A stretch of 64,000 bases of DNA from Jacaranda mimosifolia (Eukaryota > Streptophyta > Magnoliopsida > Lamiales > Bignoniaceae). A program made the translations under genes and the position numbers. The stretch spans positions 6,449,001-6,513,000 of the forward strand of contig CM032123.1 in NCBI GenBank assembly GCA_018894105.1, in the 5' to 3' direction. Numbering within the stretch: position 1 is the stretch's first letter; each line of letters begins with the position of its first letter. The notes beneath the pieces are model-generated. The model ran no database searches and was not told where the DNA came from. It worked only from the letters and a program-made list of their open reading frames with translations. Below are positions 1 to 11,083 of the stretch, piece by piece.

Positions 1-1715
1 TGATTCACAATCATTACCTTAAGAAGCACATATTTTCTCCACCGAGCAAAATAGACCAAACAAAATCCCTGCATAAAAACAAAATAAATATATTAAACAA
101 AACAACAACAAACATAAAGCAAATAAAAGAAGAAAATTGAATAAAAATACACAACTGAACATGAAGCATATAAACATATCATCAGTTGTTACTTATTCCA
201 AAGCTATTCAGCAACAAAACTTTAAAAACAAAACCAACAGCAACTTTGGCTAATCAACAGCAAATAACAATCCGCCCAATTTTTCAATGACTATACACAT
301 AAACATTATAATCATTAAATCATAAAACAACAATAGATCTACAAAGTAAAATCTTCCCTTCAATCCAACCAACAAAACTCAAGCAAAAACCAAAATTATA
401 CTATAACACCTTAACATGCAAGCTAACAACTCCACATCTAAAATTCAAAACAACACAAAAAATCGCCACCATCAAAAAGAATTGAAACACACTAAAATAT
501 GCAGCTTACTTAGAAAACAATATAAAAAACTGCTGAAACCTCTCTACCAAAAAATAAAAACAAACACTAAGAAATTGCAAAAAACAGAAATCATAAAAAC
601 CAAAAAAACAATAATACATCAATGCGGCATATTTGCTTCCAACATTCCAAACAATAAGCATAAAAAGAATCAAGATTAATAGCAATTGAACAAAATAATC
701 TTACTATACAACATTATATAATATGCAACAATAGTTTTTTTTGTTATCAAAGCTAAACAAGCAAATTTATATTGAATTCACTGCAACCCAAGTAACTATA
801 ATCTTTCCTAAACATTTTAAATTAATATTTTCAACATTGTTATCGCCATAAAACAAACATCACAGAGTAAAAAATGTTTCAGAAAAAGAACAGAATAATT
901 GATCATACCTTGTTGAAATTAAACCTCTTGCAAAACAAAATTCAAGATATCAATCCTATAAAAAACAAATAAACCAAAAAATTAAAAACAAGAAGCAATT
1001 TATCTTTCTATCAACATTCGTCAAAATATATCATATTGCTAACAAACACATACATCAATAGTAATAAAACACATACATCAATAGTAATAAAACAACCAAC
1101 AAACACATACATCAATAGTAATAAAACATAATGAACACTCGAACAAAATACAAATTAACAATGCAAACCTCCAAAGACATCAAAATAAGTTCTATACATT
1201 CATTAATACAAAACAAAAAAGCTAAAGAAGGACTTTAAAAAAAAAGTACAAACAATAGAAATATAGTGTGAATCAAAGAAAGCAAAAGTCAGATCATGCA
1301 CATCAGTTAAGAAAAGAGAATAATCCTTTTACATAAAAAAAGAAACTACAATGAAATCGATAAGAACAAAGAATAGGTCAGCCGAAAAAATCTCACTCTC
1401 TCACAAAAAGAGAACCTCCATTTCTAATGTTCAACCATTTATAAGTCTACAGAAAACAACAAACACTAACAAACATAAACCCAAAGGAAAAACAAATCGC
1501 AAGAAAAAAATCCGTTGCTTGGAAAAAACTCATAACCCAAAATACCAGAAAACTTCATGACATAAAAATATGCATAACAACGTTTTCATCAAAACACATA
1601 CAAAAAACATAAAACAACAGGAATAAGCAGAAAAACACGAAGAAAAAAACCTAAACAACAACCGACCTTCAACAGCAAGCCAAACCGCAAAAGAAAAAAT
1701 GAACTCCAAAGACAT
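1..1715 (-). other. A-rich (minus strand T-rich) non-coding stretch
   Basis: The plus strand is strongly A-rich with few T runs, so the minus strand is pyrimidine-rich like plant introns and UTRs. Several short plus-strand ORFs here (416-679, 1351-1560) are lysine/asparagine-rich products of that composition and resemble no family I know. If the hydrophobic ORF at 1716-2216 is a first exon, this stretch would hold its introns and downstream exons. I could not place any exon with confidence. Confidence 0.3.
1041..1127. repeat. Short tandem repeat, three copies
   Basis: A unit built on ACATACATCAATAGTAATAA occurs three times (starting near 1047, 1071 and 1104). The first and third are preceded by the same AACAAAC and the second is directly abutting. 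It is a local minisatellite with no coding role seen. Confidence 0.75.
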
Positions 1716-2216
1716 CTACAAAGGGCAAAAAACAAGTTTCTTAGGTAAGTACAAAAACATGAATTTAAAAAACAAGGGAATAGTGGGCTTCCAACAAAAC
1801 CTTCCCTGTGCAAAAGAAATGCAGCCATGCCTATTCTGTACGAGCGATAGTGAGACTGGAAGAGAGCAACACATATGATTTTTTTTCCCAACCCAATATT
1901 TTCTTTCGATCAAGACTACAAGAAGACGACAACCACTCCCCCAGAATTTAGAAACATACACACCTACTCCTTCGCCAAAAGCCCCAATTCCAGGACCTTC
2001 TTCCATCTCCATCTGCATAGGGAAATCGAAGATGGACAATCCAAGAAAAACCAAACAAAGTGAACCAACAAACAAAACCACAACCAAAAACATTTCTTCA
2101 AAAAACACATTTCTTCTGAGCTCCATAGCGCCGGTTATGAGAAGTACAAATCCAACAGCACAAAGTACAAGCAACAACAGCAGCACCAAACTAAAATGAC
2201 ATCGTTTTGGAAGCAC
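1716..2216 (-). CDS. Unrecognised hydrophobic ORF, possible first exon
   Basis: A 166-codon minus-strand ORF opens with two strongly hydrophobic segments (about residues 8-28 and 40-62, rich in Leu, Val and Phe). A glycine/glutamate-rich patch follows near residues 70-85, then low-complexity sequence. The first part could be a signal anchor plus a transmembrane helix of a small membrane protein. The second half is less protein-like, and a splice-like pyrimidine tract ending in CAG (minus strand, about 1857) suggests that an intron starts before it and coding resumes near 1800-1856. I do not recognise the family and no homologue elsewhere in the window supports it. It could equally be a transcribed leader. 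The GC content is higher than in the spacer, which is the main reason to list it. Confidence 0.22.
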   Translation of the reverse strand: MLPKRCHFSLVLLLLLVLCAVGFVLLITGAMELRRNVFFEEMFLVVVLFVGSLCLVFLGLSIFDFPMQMEMEEGPGIGAFGEGVGVYVSKFWGSGCRLLVVLIERKYWVGKKNHMCCSLPVSLSLVQNRHGCISFAQGRFCWKPTIPLFFKFMFLYLPKKLVFCPL

Positions 2217-2666
2217 GTCAGGAAAAAAAAAAAAAGCAACCCACGCGCCAGTGCACTATTACCACGCTCTTACACATTTATAGATTAGAGTAATATTATA
2301 TATTTTTAAAAAATTTTAAAAAAATATAATATGATTTAATTTGAACAGTTGACTTCTTGAAAATATTCAACAGCTAATCAATAAGGTTTTAGTTATTTTT
2401 TTTATGCACAAAAACACATACTTAGTTGCACCCACCACACATGAGCTGCAACAACGCTCCCAGATGTGCTCGTTGCATGACTTTCAAGAATATAAGTAAG
2501 TTGTTTGTGTGTGTGTATTTTTTTTTTTTCACATTGGGGTAGTTTCCTATTTAGACAATCACATGGGGTCCATTGAATATGAACCATTAATTTTTTTTAA
2601 AGCATATAATGGTTGATATTTAGAGTATAATAATCTTTTTGTACTTAAATTATTATAAAAACTTGC

Positions 2667-4278
2667 GGGAAAATTGTATTTTTGATCCCATAACTTAGGG
2701 TCATTTTCAATTGAGTCCTATTCAATTCGGAATAATCACATTAAGTCCCATAATTTAAAATTTTTCTCACATTTGGTCCCACCTCTCCCCTTCCGTTAAA
2801 TAATTAATGGAAAGCGCACGTGCAGAGCATGTGCACCGTCAACCGTGGGTTTTGGAGGGAAATTTTGTCCAGTACTGTTCACTATTCATTTTGAAGGGAA
2901 AATCAAATATAAAATAGGGGGGAAAGGAAAAAAATTTATAATTTTTTTTATAAATTTAAGTTTAAGATATTCTAAATTACACAAAATAAATATCTAGTTT
3001 TTTAATGATTATAAATTAAAGAATTTATTTTTATTGTGTATAAATTTTCAAAAAAAATTTTGAGAATTAAATATTCAAAAGTTTTAAATTTTTTTTTTCC
3101 AAGCATGATAAAAATTATAATATATATTTCACAAATTTTCTTGTTTGGAAATTTATTTAGTTATTAACTTGTTAGTTTGTTTTTTATTTTTAAAAATAAA
3201 TTTTAGAAATTAAATTATATTTTTTATTTAAATATATTTTAATTATATTTAAATTTGGAATGATTATTTTAATTTTAATTTAAGTTAAAAAATTATTTTT
3301 AATTTCGTTATTTCTAAATATAATTTAAAATTAAGAGAATTTAATTTATAATTCATATTTAGAAAAAACTTGTTTAATAAATATAATTTAAAATTATATC
3401 TAAATATTAATTTGGAAAAAATCATGGAAAATTTAAAATCTAAAATTTCCAAATAATTACGTTTTCGTTATTACCTTGAAAACTTTAAAAATAACGAAAA
3501 ATCATAAATTTAAATATTAATTTATAATGAAAAATTTTAAATTTTAAATTTTAAAATTTAAAATATATTTTCAAATTAACTAATTTTAGAAATAATGAAA
3601 AAGTTAACAAGTTAATAACTAAATAAATTTCCAAACATGAAAAATTAATAAATACAAATTACAAATTTTCTCATGTTTCGAGAAGAATTATTTTAATTTA
3701 TTTTTTTAAATACTTTTGAAGATTTGAAATTTTTTATACAATATATTCTTTAATGTATAATGTTTGAAAAATTGAATATTTATTTCACGCAATTTAAAAA
3801 TATTTTAAATTTAAATTTATGAAAATTATTTACAAAAATTATGATAATTTTACCAACTACATTAATTAATATCATTTTACAAAGATGAAAAATCAATTCA
3901 AATTTAAATTTAAATTAAAAATTATTTGTAATTTTATTATTTCTAAGTATAATTTAAAATTGTTAGAATTTAAATTTAGAAATGACTTGTTTAATAAAAT
4001 AAAATTTAAAATTAATTTTTTATTAAATTTTAAATTTTAATATAAATCTCACTTTTGGTCCCATAACTTAGGCGTCATCAATTTTTTCCTCAAAACCCAC
4101 ATGTTAACAGCCAAGCGTATGGCACGTGCATGTTCCGTTAATTATTTAACGGAAAAGGGGAGAAGGGACCAAATGTGAGAAAAATTTTAAATTATGAGAT
4201 TCAATGTGACAATTTTGAAATGAATGGGACTCAATTGAAAATGACCCTCAGTTATAGGACCAAAAGTGTGATGTTCCC
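2667..4278. mobile_element. Foldback (long terminal inverted repeat) element
   Basis: The left end (2667 onward, GGGAAAATTGTATTTTTGAT) is matched by the reverse complement of the right end (4278 backward, GGGAACATCACACTTTTGGT). The inverted match continues through TAGGGTCATTTTCAATTGAG and the CCGTTAAATAATTAA motif. Even the centre pairs: 3160-3180 matches 3600-3640 inverted (TTATTTAGTTATTAACTTGT). Essentially the whole 1.6 kb is one large imperfect palindrome. It has no ORF. Structure and TIR length suggest a non-autonomous Mutator-like foldback element. Clean 9-base target duplications were not found; the flanks AAAACTTGC and AAAAGTGC are only similar, so the ends may be off by a few bases. 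Confidence 0.7.
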
Positions 4279-4807
4279 ATATAAAAGTGCATGATTGACA
4301 CCACCCTCTTTAAAGGTGTTTGTTGCATAATTTTTGAAAGCACAAGAAGGCCTTTTGACCTTTTCTTGTATTTATGTTTTTCGGCCTTTTCACATAGGAG
4401 TAAATTACAATTTGCCATTTTTCATTAATACATGCACAAGCACTTGGAGCCATTTAGATATGAACCCTGCACCTTACCAATATAGGTGAAGTTATAGTGT
4501 CACTCGACGAATTTATTAATGTGATTCTCTATTAGATGACAACTTTGTACATTAAAAATTAATGTGCTTGAATTATTTGAATGGAACCTAATATAAACAT
4601 TAATTAAACGAGTAAGAAATTGAACCAGATCCCGAGCAAAGAAAAAAAAATTATGATTAGAATTAGGTGCTTAACTTCATTGACTCGCAAGAAAATAAAA
4701 ATAATAAGATGGACTACATTGATGCTTGAAATTATTCATACCTTATCAGGTTTGGTTTTATTATATTTTTCTTACTTGGTCATATTTCCTACCTCATCTG
4801 ACTTCTT
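4279..4807. other. Spacer and 3' flank of inhibitor gene
   Basis: No gene seen. The last part (about 4690-4807) resembles the sequence just downstream of the second inhibitor copy (about 49495-49590), including CCTTATCAG and CCATAGG blocks. This indicates that the gene duplication included the 3' UTR. Confidence 0.5.
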
Positions 4808-5077
4808 CTATCCAACCATAGGCACCTCCCTAACATGATTCTTTTCGTCAAGTTTAAGCCAAACTCTGTTACAGCAAAAATCATCAGTGATCCCTTGACC
4901 TTTGGGCACTAGAACAACGGTCACCAAAGGGTTATCTTTAATAATTATGGCCTTGGCTTCTGCTGCGCCTAAACCAAGCAGATTGGGCCATATGGTTTTG
5001 TACTTGTGTTGCCCACAACATTCACGATCAATGCATGGATAGCTATCACAAGGGGGATAAGGAGACCTCCGAGACAT
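4808..5077 (-). CDS. Potato inhibitor I family serine-protease inhibitor
   Basis: This 89-residue protein matches the potato inhibitor I (eglin c/CI-2) family in length and signature. It has a Trp-Pro at residues 30-31, the LGLGAAEAKAIIIKDNP helix region (36-50), the VVLVP strand (54-58), the reactive loop (59-69), NRVWL (70-74) and a C terminus ending VPMVG. Such proteins block serine proteases, usually in defence against insects or microbes, by a canonical loop held without disulphides. Aligned by eye to eglin c, the P1 residue is Asp65 and P1' is Asp66. That is unusual, since Leu, Met, Lys or Phe are commoner. Six Cys occur (10, 15, 20, 21, 68, 69), four in an N-terminal extension, more than the family norm. 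There is no signal peptide, so it may be cytosolic. The ATG is the only in-frame start before the domain. It is intronless. A diverged copy lies at 49591-49860. Confidence 0.88.
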   Translation of the reverse strand: MSRRSPYPPCDSYPCIDRECCGQHKYKTIWPNLLGLGAAEAKAIIIKDNPLVTVVLVPKGQGITDDFCCNRVWLKLDEKNHVREVPMVG

Positions 5078-5142
5078 TTTTATTTTATTTTTTTATTCCT
5101 TTTGATTTGATTTTTTTTTTTTTTTCTGTGAAAAAGTGAAAT

Positions 5143-5403
5143 GTTGTCTCATATTTATACACACTACTGATGATTAGTTATTGTAATCTTTGTTGATTAT
5201 GTTATTTAATAGCATATCTCATATATTTAAAAACGGAATGATTATTGTAATTTTTGCTGATTATGCTGGAAGCTAACCTATTTAATAGTATTTTTCATTT
5301 TTTTGTTGAAAATTAACCATACAAAAAGCTGTGAAGAGATTGACTTATCGATAATTAATATTCAGTTAATTTCATTAATTTGTGTAATCTTGAGAGATTA
5401 CAA
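5143..5403 (-). repeat. Inhibitor promoter block, copy 1
   Basis: This block upstream of the inhibitor gene is repeated in the same orientation at 5913-6163. Long stretches are shared, for example AACCATACAAAAAGCTGTGA and TTGTGTAATCTTGA. It holds the TATA box and about 250 bases of upstream sequence. Weaker similarity exists upstream of the second inhibitor copy at about 49925-50130. Confidence 0.8.
5152..5159 (-). promoter_or_regulatory. TATA box of the inhibitor gene
   Basis: On the minus strand TATAAATA lies about 75 bases upstream of the ATG. The same TATA context (followed by TGAGA) occurs in the duplicated upstream block (about 5923-5930) and ahead of the pseudogene copy (about 49934-49941), which supports it as the real core promoter. 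Confidence 0.6.
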
Positions 5404-5459
5404 AAATATTGGTTTGAAATTTCTAATAATTTCGTGAATCACATACATAGGGTGGGATA

Positions 5460-5905
5460 CACCAAAAATAATTTTAATATTAAAATATTTATTTTATAAT
5501 AATATTTATTTTACTTTACGTGATTAAAAAAATAAATTGTAATTATTATTAATATCTAAAAAATTATTATTAATTAATTAAAATAATGTGATTATTTCAA
5601 CTCAAGATATTATATTTGAAGATAATTTGCACTTAAATAAGTTGTAAAATATCAAGAATTGTTAACTCTAAATTTATAAATTATAAAAAAATTAAAATAT
5701 TAAAAAAATAAATGAAAGAATTAAAAAATAAAAATGGAGTGGGACATTTTACTCAATACGCTTTTTAAATTATATATATACATATTTTGATATGATAAAA
5801 AGGTAAATGTATATATTTTTAAATATTTTTTTTTTTTTGTATGATTTCTTAATAATATGGAAGTTGCAGTTAAATTTTTATGAAATTTGAGATTTTTAAA
5901 ATGTT
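5460..5905. repeat. AT-rich dispersed repeat, copy 1
   Basis: About 440 bases of AT-rich sequence align with 57664-58140 in the same orientation. Shared landmarks include ACTCTAAATTTATAAATTAT, CATATTTTGATATGATAAA and TGTATGATTTCTTAATAAT. It lies between the two promoter blocks. It has no ORF and may be part of the duplicated inhibitor locus rather than a transposon. Confidence 0.65.
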
Positions 5906-5912
5906 AAGTATT

Positions 5913-6163
5913 GTCTCATATTTATGCACTATTGATGATTGGTTATTGTAATCTTTGTTGATTATGTTATTTAATAGTATATATTATATATTTAAAAACG
6001 AAATGATTATTGTAATCTTTGCTGACTATGTAGACAGCTAACATATTGAATAGTATTTTTTCCATTTTTGTGTTGATAATTAACCATACAAAAAGCTGTG
6101 AAGAGATTGACTTACCCATAATTAATTAATATTCATTAGTTTGTGTAATCTTGATAGATTACA
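5913..6163 (-). repeat. Inhibitor promoter block, copy 2 (gene lost)
   Basis: A second copy of the 5143-5403 block, with TATA context retained. Where a coding region would be expected on its downstream (left) side there is only the AT-rich repeat 5460-5905. It looks like the promoter of a third inhibitor gene whose coding part was deleted or replaced. Confidence 0.6.
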
Positions 6164-6385
6164 ATTATATTGCTTTAAAATTTTTAATGTTTTTCTCACA
6201 TATATAGTTTTTCTAGTGAATTTAACAAGGTACAATTATTTTATTTTTTTAGTTTTAATCATATCAAATATTTTTTCCTTGTCAAATTCACTAAAACAAT
6301 ATTTTTTTCATTTTGTACTATTCTGAAATAGAATACCATTTTCAATGGAAGAATCACTTCTTTCATTTTCAAGCTTATATATATA

Positions 6386-9334
6386 TGTAGGACCCACTCA
6401 GGATACTCCCTAACCTGATGTCACCAATTCAAACTTAAATCGTAACGCATCTGATAGGCCCATAAAATTTCAAAACTCATCAAGATAGCAACAAGCTTCA
6501 ACTTAAACAGACCTCAACAAAAGTACTAAATACATGCCATCAGTTGTCACATAACATTCAACATAATACGTACATACTGTAGGTTTTTAATTCAACTTAA
6601 CGTATTACAACATCTCTAAGCCATAACATAATATCCAAGTGAATCCCACAAGCACATATAAATACCTATTCTATTACAGAACATATATTCTCCAGTCCAA
6701 GCCTGAAATCCAAGCCGTCACTTAGCCCTATCTAGGAAAATCAAGAATAATACGAGAGGGTAAGTTTAAAGGACTTAGTGAGGGATAATCTCAATAATAA
6801 ATTAGGAGGGATCTGTCGAGGAATAATCAACTCAATAGATCATAAATTAATGGTCAGAACAAAAACATATCAGGATACAAGCAGTAACAAGTTTAGCAAA
6901 CAGGCATTAATAGATTCAAGGTTACTAGTAGGTACTAGCTCGGGAGATGTCACCGTCGACTCGTACAGCTCGGAGTTGTCTCAATCGATTCAGTTCGGGA
7001 GGTATTGTCGTTAACTCATTCGGTCCGGAGGACAGCCCAATCTAAATCAAGAAACTACACCATCTTTATCGCTCCATGAGTAGTTTACAAATATTCATTA
7101 TACAATCAGAATATAGCAAACCCGAATAACATATGCAGCCCAACGGATCACAACAGGATAGACATATCAAATTTTCTTTATTCCCATCATTCCGAACATA
7201 ACAACATGTCCCGAGAATGACAACTAGGATCAACTTAACAGCACGTCCCGAGCTTAACAATTGGGATCCACTTAACAGCACATCCTGAGCTTAACAACTA
7301 GGAACAAAAATTTGAAATTTATCCCCATATATGTGTCTACTGATACAACCAATAGCAAATTGCCGACAAGGCCATACAAGCGATATACAGAACGGTTAAC
7401 AGATAACTAAACGATAATGGATAACAGAACAAACTAGGCGAATCAATGGCATATAGAACAAACTCAGATAAGCCGACAAGGCCATAGATTACATAAAACG
7501 ATAATAGATAACATAATGATAACAGATAATAGAACAACAATAGATAACGGAACAATGATAGATAACAGAACGGTAACAGGTAGCATCAAAGAGTTCTGGG
7601 CGCCTGAACAGACTTAACAAACTCTTATCAGAGGCAAAATTAATGGAACAACCCTCATAGGGGTATACGGATTAGTGAATAGATAACAAACAAGAATTCA
7701 AACAATTCACAAATTCCAATGACCAAGATTCAGTTACAAAATAAGAACAGGTTTAAACCTCTCAAGGATATATCACAAACAACAGATAAGTTTAAGCAAG
7801 TGTCAGATTGGCAGACCCTCACCTCCGTAGCCTCAAAAATGCAGTCACAGCCTACTGGTCCACGGGACCCAGCTCCTCGTCACCTAATCCAAAAGAATAG
7901 GTTCACTGTCAAAATTCTCATTCGATCCTATAATTACAATATATTATTAGTAGTCCAAAATCAATAGTTACTCAATTAATACAGTAGTTTTAGGGTTCGT
8001 TTGGTACTATTATTACGGAACATGCTAATTACGTTGTTATTACAGAAATATTCTTGGTAAAGAGATAAGTTCGCATTGGTTCCAGTAAAGAGATACAATC
8101 AAGTCCTTAATTATATAATTAACCTTGCAACGCTACACCAAGTCAATAATAATAGACCATTTATCTTAAATAATCCAATTATTGCCTCTTAGGTCTCAAA
8201 TCCATAAAATTAGAGTTTAATCCTTCAATTAACTCGATTAACTTAAAATTATCATATAATAATACAAATTCGAGCCCACTAGGTTAAAATTGCACATGCA
8301 TGGAATATATATCCAAGTCCTATATCAAATCTTTCCATTCGTACTATAGATACAAGATTTGGCAAGAATATGTCTAAGAACATTATTAAAATATCAAAGT
8401 TCAATTCCAACTCGTATATACCAATCTTCTTATCGGGACTCAGTTCTCACAAACCAACACCGCTAACGAGATCACCGCGACACGATGAAGAGATTATCTC
8501 AGCCCCGCCACCACCGTGCGATGCCGCCGGGAATGGTCACTACCACCACCAATCGATGCACCTCAGCTCAACCAACAAAACGGCCACATCAATTGCAAGC
8601 TTCGCCGCCATGAAGGTCTTCAATTTAAGCCCCGAAGTCCCAGCGCCACCATTCATCGCGGTGAAGATTTTGTTTAATTCCACCTCCGCTACCGTGCCAA
8701 ACTTTAATCCAAGGCCACCATAATGATCCTTGAGCTGAGTTCTACCAAAAACACTACCCAAAAGCCAGCCCCTACTGCTGCTCCACCGTGCCCATCACTC
8801 ACTGTCGTCGATCAGTTTTCAACTCTATATTCCTGGTGGTCCGCCGGAGTAAAGGCCCTTCATGTGGTATCTATGTGGTCCTAGTGATAAGGGGAGGAGT
8901 ATGATTGGTTTAGTTTTTGAAAATGGACTGTCGCCGGAGAGAAGGTTGGTGGGTGCGTATGGGAAAAGAAATGGAAGAATGGGAGGAAAAATTGCTATAT
9001 ATAAAATATCTTTCCAAAATCACAGATTAACCCCAGGATTACTTTCCAGCTTTCAATTGAGTCGTCCAAAGTTTTAATAGACTTCAATTCAGCCCCTGGA
9101 CTAAGTTAGTGCATAAGATTTACCCATTTGATCAATAATATTCTCATTATGACCCACAAAGCTTCCCAAGGTTCATAAATTAGGTTCTCCCTGAATTGCG
9201 ATTTGACCCCAAAACTTTCAACCTCTACGTAATTAAGTCCTTCTTATTTATATTTCGAGACCCAAAATTTGTCAAACTAATATTTTGGTTCCTAAATCCT
9301 TATTTTCTAAAATACCAAATTTAGGGGTGTTACA
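6386..9334 (-). mobile_element. Solo LTR of a chromovirus-type gypsy element
   Basis: The block begins TGTAGGACCC and ends GGGGTGTTACA. Read on the minus strand it is TGTAACACCCC...GGTCCTACA, the same termini as the LTRs of the complete element at 24150-37425. It is flanked by identical 5-base duplications ATATA (6381-6385 and 9335-9339), though these are low complexity. No internal region or second LTR is present, so it is a solo LTR left by recombination. It shares landmarks with the other LTRs here: the CCCTCACTAAGTCC motif, a donor-like AG/GTGAGGGTCTGCC (minus, at 7822) and an acceptor-like TTTTCCTAG (minus, at 6732). The ORF at 8370-8723 lies in its GC-richer part and is not a gene. Confidence 0.85.
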
Positions 9335-9812
9335 ATATATATATACATATATATACACGTGTGTGTATCTATATCATTTTTAAAACCTATAAAAGCTCTA
9401 ATTTAAAGATAATTTAAAACCTACTAACTAAGTAAATAATAATATTTCTATTCTTTCAAGATAACAGGATCCATATTAAATTTAATATAATATTCTATTA
9501 CATCATAAACACTAACTCATTAAATAATTATTTTTTCCTATATTTCCAAGATATTGTGGCTCACATCAAATGTGTTAATACTTTTTACGCCAATATAACT
9601 TGGATGATGGGACAAAAAGAAAAATGTGAGGTCTATAATCAATTAAATAATAACTAATAATATTGCATTAAAATATTTAACATTATTATATTAAAATATT
9701 AATTTTAATCCACATTTTAAAAAAATAAAATTACAATACATTCAATGTATTTTTATTTTCACCCGCAAAATAATGATAAATCAAGAATAGGAATAGAAAT
9801 AACAATCCATCC
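9335..9812. repeat. Dispersed AT-rich repeat, left copy
   Basis: Aligns with 13441-13920, sharing CCATATTAAATTTAATATAA, TATTCTATTACATCATAAA and the terminal AACAATCCATCC. The left copy ends exactly where the Tat LTR at 9813 begins. The right copy runs on into AGCCCTAAGC. No ORF; identity of the repeat unknown. Confidence 0.7.
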
Positions 9813-10656
9813 TGATAAAGGTAAAAACTATTTCACGGGGGTACTGGGCTGAAAACCAATAAGATTGATCAGGGGGCAAGTCGAGAGATATGCTTAAGAA
9901 AGTATTGGGGTCGAGCCCTGCAACAAAAAGCAAATGTCAGGATAGCCAAGAGGCACTCGACTAAGGTACTCCGCTGTATTAATAAGTGAATCGACTAGAA
10001 GATAGAGCAGTAGAGTAAGAGCTTAGGATGATATTGTGCATACCTTGCTGAAGGCTGGCAATAGGCTATTTATAGTTTTCTCAATGTCGTGGATATGTCC
10101 ATGATGCGCTTGTTGAACGGGAAGGGTCTTTGTCCTTTCTTGTGGACATTTGGGTCTTCTCCAATTCATGTACCATTTCAGGTGGCGCTGCTTCCAGCTT
10201 CCCAGGACAAGGTGGTACACCAAAGGTGGGCACTAGTTTGACACGGATGAAAAAGGTGACACGGGTAGTGGCACGTGCCATCAATGAGAGGCACGCCGCT
10301 TGGTAGATCATTTAATGCAGTTGAGAGGCTATCGCTTCGGTTCAACCTCATCGATCGAGATGAGTATTTCTGCAAGATATCTCTTCAGACTTTGGTCGAC
10401 AAGATAGAATGTAGCCATAACCACGTCTTCTCGGTCGAATGATGGAGGCCACATCCTGAAGAGGATCGACCATAATCTGGTCAATCAGGCAAATGCTTAT
10501 ATCCACCACGACGAATACGGATCATGAGGTCGAATGCTGGTCGATTGTATGCTTGGCCCACAACAAGTTAGGCCTGATGCTAATTGGGTCGTCTCACACC
10601 AGTTTTAGTCCCGATCAAGTTTTATTGGGCTAGGCATGTTGAGCTATTCCATATCA
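9813..10656 (-). repeat. 3' LTR of the truncated Tat element
   Basis: On the minus strand it runs from TGATATGG (10656) to TTTATCA (9813), 844 bases, against the TGATATGGG...CTCATCA termini of the 718-base LTRs of the nearby intact-ended element. A minus-strand TATAAATAG near 10065-10072 is a plausible LTR promoter. The left boundary abuts CATCC of the dispersed repeat. The short ORFs here are not coding. Confidence 0.65.
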
Positions 10657-10890
10657 TGAGTGCCCCCTACTTCCGAGTCTTGGTCGAGGGTGTCGACGAG
10701 AAAGAATTGGGAGTAGTGAATCAGTGGAGACTAGGAACTCCCGACGAGGGCATCAGGCTGTCGACCAGGGTTTCAAGCTATCGACCTGAGTTTTGGTTCA
10801 TTTAATGCGTTAGTTAAGTTGGGTCACGCGAAGCATCAAGCAACGATTGTGTAATCATTGTAGCCATTTGGGTTACCGCGCTTTGGTGCC

Positions 10891-10897
10891 TATAAAT
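10891..10897 (+). promoter_or_regulatory. TATA box ahead of accessory ORF
   Basis: TATAAATAG lies about 190 bases before the ATG at 11084. The equivalent element in the other Tat copy (minus strand, 21984-21990) is TATAAATAC, about 160 bases before its ATG. Both are followed by a similar leader with TTTTTACTTTTAC. Shared position and leader between diverged copies argue for a real promoter. Confidence 0.55.
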
Positions 10898-11083
10898 AGC
10901 TATGGTAAAAATGTTCATTTTTTACTTTTACAGCGCTTTGTGAGGTCGAGCTAACCATTTTACTGCGCTTCGCGTCGATTGGATTCTGCCTTAGACTCCC
11001 AACTGCATAAATCTTTCAAATTCATTCAAGCTAGTTTTATTTTTTGTATCTCGAGCATAACATTTTAATCCATCAGGTTGAGG

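Noticed and set aside
1041..1127. CRISPR-like short repeats
   Set aside because: The repeats abut or nearly abut with no regular spacers, in a plant nuclear context.
8370..8723. 117-codon ORF
   Set aside because: Lies inside a solo LTR, with no family match and no conservation in the other LTR copies.
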